From Desmodesmus armatus (Eukaryota; Chlorophyta; Chlorophyceae; Sphaeropleales; Scenedesmaceae): a stretch of DNA of 64,000 nucleotides. The position numbers were made by a program, and so were the translations under genes. Location: assembly GCA_007449985.2 (NCBI GenBank), contig VIIQ02000028.1, forward strand, positions 466,001 through 530,000, given 5' to 3'. The notes beneath the pieces are model-generated. The model saw only the letters and a program-made list of their open reading frames with translations, made no database searches and had not been told where the DNA came from. Position 1 is the first letter of the stretch, and every line of letters starts with the position of its first letter. This document shows, one piece after another, positions 59,313 to 64,000 of this stretch.

Positions 59313-60302
59313 GCCAGCACAGCTTGAGCATCAGCCGCGTGGTGATGGATCATAGATTCACAAGGGCATGTAGCAGGGTCGATGGGTACAGTGCCGACCC
59401 ACATGCAGCGACAGCGCATGCCAAGCCTATGAGAGTAATCCAGACCACCTTGAAACTTATTTTGAGCATGTCTGTAGCGAGCCCCCACCCAGCAGAAGAA
59501 CCCTAACTTGGGGTGCACACGTAGTGGTTTTTTGCGATTCACACTCCTGCGTTTTGCTTCTCAGCGCGTCATCGTCTGCGCAACGTCCTTCTTGTTATCG
59601 TCTCGTAAATCTATTCTTCCTCGGCACCGCTGGTGGCAAACTTGCTTGTTGCTGATCCACCTTGCACTGCATCACCCTCCACCCCGCGGGGGCTATGAAG
59701 CAGCTAAAGGCTCCGGTCCCCCAGTTTGGGCAGTGGGTCGCCTGGTGACGCTTTTGGTGCCATCGACTCTGCTACATGCCCAAGCTGAGATTCAAGCTTG
59801 GAGGGAACGGAGAAAGGGCAGTTCGGCAGATAGACTGATATGCGGCCAACGTTGCAACGGGAATATTTATTGGCAAATTAAAACCTGGCAAAGCCTATGA
59901 TATGATTACTTCAAAAGCATTCAAACCTGTCACGTTCAAGTTTCACTGCACTGAGGGGAAGAGGGGATTTACGGGGACTTGCCATTGCCCTTGTCCAGTT
60001 GAAAGTCCTTCTGATGGTTTCAAAAGGCTACAGCAAAGCTTTGCTTGCTTCCATGCTTGGCATGCCCCCCCCCGTGATCACTGATCCAGTCATGACAATC
60101 CGCTTGTAATTGGTCCTGGTACCCCTTTCTTGACTGTGTATATGTACTGCTCAATCACAAAAACACCCTTCAGCAACGACAAACAGCCATGAACATTCCT
60201 CCAAGAAAACTGGCCTCAGACTCTGCCTCTCCTTGCAGTGTTTACACCCTGGCAGCACAAGCAGAGTGGTGTCAGGCTGCATCGCATTCAATCTAGTCAT
60301 TG
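59313..60302. other. GT32 promoter region and MKS1 3' UTR
   Basis: This lies between the GT32 start and the MKS1-Ig stop, both on the minus strand. Frames here are short and without domains. A polyadenylation signal for the upstream gene lies at its right edge. Confidence 0.55.
60242..60246 (-). terminator. TGTAA polyadenylation signal of the MKS1-Ig gene
   Basis: TTACA on the plus strand, 57 bases beyond the stop at 60303. Confidence 0.6.
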
Positions 60303-63300
60303 TCACTGCTCCTGCTCTGAAACTCTCGTACGCCGCGTGCTGCCCAAGCGTGCCGGCGAGCCTGTGCTGTCGCCAGCTTGGCTGCGCCCACCTGCGGCTG
60401 CAACTGGGTTGCCAGTCGCATCAGCCAGACCTGCTGCTGGACCCGCTGCGGCTGCATCTGGTCCCATGCTGGACCGTGGACTGCTGCTGACTGGCTCCTC
60501 AAACCAGCCGCCTGATACCCGGCGGCTGCTGCTGCCAACACCCTGGCTCGGGCCTGCCACTGCCTCTATACTATCCCTAGCAGCACCCTCAGTCTCTGCT
60601 GCTGCACGGCCACTGGCACCTGCAGCGTCTGCAGCTGGTGCGGTGGACGGCCGACTGCTGGCTGCAAAGCGCCTCAATGGCAGGTTGAGCCCCGTCCTGC
60701 CCGGACTGCCGTCAGCACCACCACCAGTGCTTGCACCTACAGTGCTGCTGGGCCTGGCTGCTGCTGCTGCTGACATGGGCCTGCCTCCTAGGGCCAGTGA
60801 GGTCCTCAGGGGAGACAGGGTCCCACCTCGCCCAGCAGCGCTGCTGGCCTCGACAGTGCCGGTGTCGGTGCCTGCTGTGCTGGCCAACCTGGAGGTGAAC
60901 GGCAGGCTGGGGCTACCGCCAACCGGGATGGTGCGGGGTATGGTAGTGCGCCTGGCCAGTGTGCTGGCCAGCGATGCCTGCAAAGAAGCAGCCACATGCA
61001 GGCCACGGGTAGCAAGCATGAGCAATCGTCATCCTGCCTGGACAACATGTGTAGCCAATGTCCATGTTTGGGCCAAAGCTGCAAGCCAGCTCGAGTGTAA
61101 GCCTTGCCTGTCGTGGAAGGGGTGCTGATGCCTCTGCCAACCTGATGTAATGCATCCTGATATATACACTCTTGTGTTTGGCAGAGCAGATAGCTGGTTG
61201 GCCCAACGATAAGGCTGTGTTGATTCAACGACACGCGCTCTACTCACCCCTTGTGGTAATCCGCTGCTGCTGGGCTCAGGCGATCCGGCAGCGGCAGCCC
61301 CGCCCGCCATGGATGCTGTGACTGCCTGCAGCCGCCCCACCCTGTTGACTGTCAGCAGTGCCTTGCTGCTGCTGACAGACCCGTCCTTGTTTGACACCTG
61401 GCAGTGGTACACTCCGCTGTCTGCTGCTGCCACATCCACCAGCACCAGCAGTGGTGTGTTGCTGGTGGCAACTGTCAGCCGCTTCGCATCACGGAACCAC
61501 TGGTAGCGTATGGGTGCCAACCCCTGTCGGCATCAGTAGGACACAGCATCACGGTAAGCCAGCTGGTAACCTAGTGTTGCAAGTTGCACTGTGCATGGTT
61601 GCGCCCAAACAGTCATGATCTATCTGCCTTTGGGCATCTTGGCCTCATCAATTTTGCCCACTGGACCAGCCCATGCCAGCCAATGCAAAGATGTTGTGCC
61701 CGCCTGCTATGTTGTCAAGCCAGCAGGTGTGCATGCCCTTGTGGCCTCACCACTGCAGTGACCTTGAGCTGCACTGTGGCTCCCTCGGTGATAGTTGCAT
61801 CTGCCGGCTGTGCTGTGATGGTTGGGGGCTGCACCAGCAGGCCCTCGCGCACCACCACCTCGCCACCACGTGCCTCCTGTGAAGCAGCAGTCAGAGCGCC
61901 CAGAGTGGCTTCACAGCGTGAGAGGTGTCAGGTATGCAGGCTAGTCCGTGCATGTGACGCACATGTTTGATCAACCACAGCTTGTGCGCTCGGCCGGTCC
62001 TGCGCGCAGTCCTTAACAGCGCTGCTGCGCTGTGCGATGAAGCAGCACGTGGCGGTGCGGTGTAATCACCTGTTGTGATACGCCGCTCAGATCGCACAAG
62101 CTTTTTGAAACCCAACAGCACAGGTTGCTGACGCATCCAGCACCTCTCAAACCTCATCATGACTGCACTGTCCAGCCTCACCTGCAGGCGGGAGCGTGCT
62201 CGCTCCAGCACAACTGCCAGGCTGAGCGAGCGCCGCTGACGTGCTGCTGCAGCTGCAGCAGCCGCCTGCTTGCTTGCTGCTTTGCTGGGAGAGCTGCCGC
62301 CTGCTGCGCCTGACTGCAGCACCATGTGGGCACGCACCTGCGAGGCACAGGCAGCAGCACAGGTCAAAACAAGCCAGCACAGTCAAAAGCATATGCATGT
62401 CATAGATTAAATGCTTCACTGAAGTGCATGCTGCTGGGGTGGTTTGATAAGCTGCAGTCTCCACGTGCCGCAGCTTAGGCCTGCCACCCCTGTCAGCCTG
62501 CTGTGACTGAAGTGTTAAAACAGCAAGGTCGCGGCAGTGTGTCAGACTGGAAAGAGCAGCGCTCAGGCGCCCTGGGCAACTCCTGCAGGGTATGCCCCGC
62601 ACCTTGACGTTGCCGGATATTTGTGTCTTGTAGCCGTACTTGTTGAGGACGCTGCCCTTGTGGCCGCTGGGGACAGCCATGTAGGCCATGTCCTGCAGCT
62701 CCTCACTGCCGCCTATGAAGTACGCCTGCTGCTGGTCACGCCGGCTGCCTGCAGGGACACCACCAGCAGGGGTCTTGTCAGCCCATATCAGTCCAACAGG
62801 CCCTACACAGATCACAGGACACAGCCTGGCAGCAACTGCGTTCATTCCGGCATCCATAGCGACATGCATGTGCACAGGACACTGCACAGTAAGCCCTGGC
62901 CCTCACCCAGTGGCTTCCAGGTGTCCACATAGTGTGTGCAGCTGCCTGAGCTGCTGGCTGGCCCCAGCTGCAGCCAGCCATAGCCCTCAGTCGTCATGCG
63001 GTCCCACAAGTCATACGTGGACACCTGCAGCTCATGTACCACGGCAACATATCAATCTCACAGGCAGCAGGCACAAGGCGGGGGCCAGGAAGATAGCCAT
63101 GTCATACACAGCTGCCCCAGCATGCTTCTGGCCGCAGGTTGAGGTGTCGGACACCGCAGCTGTGCTGACAACACTCAGGTACATTGACTGACTGCCTCCT
63201 GCTGTGAGCGTCAGTTGGAAAATGAGAGCAAAGCATGCTGTGTGGCTGCCTCACCTGCAGCAGCAGCCGTGGCCAGTCCTTGGGTGCAGGTGCAGCCCGC

Positions 63301-64000
63301 GCCACCCACTCCACCTCTATGGGGTGGGCAAAGTGCGCCACCCAGACAGGCGGTGTGTCTATAGAGGGGTCTGGAGGGTACTGCACCATCTGTGAGACAT
63401 GGGTGACGCCCTGCATGGCCATACGGACAAATTGTCTGCCACCCTATGCCACCACATTATTGCTGCTGTTTGTTGTTGGTTCGCGGAGTTTGTTATTGGC
63501 TCCAGGTGACAGCAGTACGCCCGTGAACAACAAATTGTCACCAAGCATGATGTTTGCAAGCTGCGCACTGGTTGCTTTGTTGATGCGTCATACATATTGA
63601 CAATGGTCAGCATGCATACAGCAGCCCTTCCTGCATAAATATGCTGCCAGCTCACCTGGATGAGTCCTGGCTGCACCACCTCCTGCTCACTATGCTGCAG
63701 GATCCACTGCTCCGGGTCAAAGTGCAGCTGCCACTCGATGTACAGCCTGTCCCGCTCAAACCCTGCTGCTGACACCAGCTCAGCCAGCAACAGCAGTCGC
63801 AGGGCGTTGGCATCCGGGCCTGCAGGTAAGCACACCAATGCACTTGTACCACATGATTTCTAGCACTCTGTTGATGTGCTGACGGGCAAGTGTTGTCGAT
63901 AAAATTGTATCAGTACCTGGAAGTGGCAGCCTGTCCTTGTTATGCTGCCGCCGCAGCTCCTCTGCCTGCGCTGCCACTACACCCGCAAGCTTGGCAGTGT
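60303..64000 (-). CDS. MKS1: MKS1-type B9-domain protein fused to an Ig-like domain (5' end outside window)
   Basis: Exons in gene order: (64000)-63917, 63819-63656, 63410-63255, 63024-62907, 62748-62603, 62337-62182, 61876-61751, 61523-61248 and 60977-60303. The first five carry a B9 domain: GFERDRLYIEWQLHF, WVAHFAHPIEVEW, DWPRLLLQVSTYDLW, TEGYGWLQL, then the MKS1-like tail YFIGGSEELQDMAYMAVPS and KYGYKTQISGNVK. MKS1 acts in the transition zone at the base of cilia, in the gate complex with other B9 proteins. After a coil-like stretch (SLAVVLERARSRLQ) the frame continues, phase 0, into an I-set Ig-like domain (TITEGATVQLKV, IRYQWFRDAKRL, DSGVYHCQVSNKDGS) lacking the first Ig cysteine. A Ser/Ala/Pro-rich tail of about 225 residues ends at TGA 60303. 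That the Ig part belongs to the same transcript rests on phase and splice sites only. Confidence 0.84.

Overview
This window reads as nuclear DNA of a green alga, most likely a ciliated chlorophycean of the Chlamydomonas/Volvox type. The evidence is intron-dense genes with GT-AG splice sites, GCA/GCC-GCT alanine and CAG runs in coding sequence, TGTAA polyadenylation signals just past stop codons, abundant poly-C/(CA)n tracts in introns, and a ciliary transition-zone gene (MKS1). I assigned exons by hand, requiring GT-AG borders and an unbroken reading phase. Species cannot be named from the sequence.

Layout. 1-6.4 kb: no gene recognised; 2.3-6.4 kb is a decayed array of roughly 1.2 kb units, interrupted by a 752 bp element with perfect 15 bp terminal inverted repeats. 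6.56-8.46 kb: C-terminal half of a Dicer-like RNase III domain, followed by three tandem copies of its last coding stretch. 10.35-12.21 kb: long copy of a mobile element (element A). 12.38-16.64 kb (+): seven-exon gene for an 835-residue protein with a GIP1-type UBA-like domain and a Gly/Ala/Gln/Tyr-rich tail. 18.77-31.37 kb (-): a complete 27-exon ISWI chromatin-remodelling ATPase. 32.19-33.34 kb (+): small Thr-rich acidic-tailed protein, divergent from ISWI. 33.3-37.2 kb: no gene; a tRNA-like sequence and a decayed tandem repeat. 37.2-41.26 kb (+): secreted beta-helix ectodomain plus polytopic membrane protein of 1282 residues. 45.33-46.70 kb (-): small secreted Cys/Asp/Tyr-rich protein. 47.79-56.57 kb (-): F-box UvrD-type helicase of the FBH1 family. 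57.28-59.31 kb (-): GT32 glycosyltransferase carrying a 0.75 kb short copy of element A between its membrane anchor and catalytic domain. 60.30-64.0 kb (-, runs off the end): MKS1-type B9 protein whose frame continues into an immunoglobulin-like domain.

The strongest unusual observation is element A. The long copy (10352-12211) and a 1052 bp internally deleted short copy (58440-59188) are about 99% identical where they align. The short copy sits inside the GT32 gene and, read on the gene strand, brings an acceptor near one end and possible donors near the other, so that splicing would leave the protein open with about 20 element-derived residues. This resembles intron creation by a transposable element. 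Other points of interest are a Lys-to-Arg change in the FBH1 Walker A motif, the MKS1-Ig fusion, a 44 bp-arm hairpin in an ISWI intron, the Dicer C-terminal duplications and the orphan secreted protein.

The genes do not form one pathway: chromatin remodelling (ISWI), recombination control (FBH1), cilium (MKS1), Golgi glycosylation (GT32), cell surface (beta-helix protein) and probable RNA binding (GIP1-like) are simply neighbours, as is normal for a nuclear genome.
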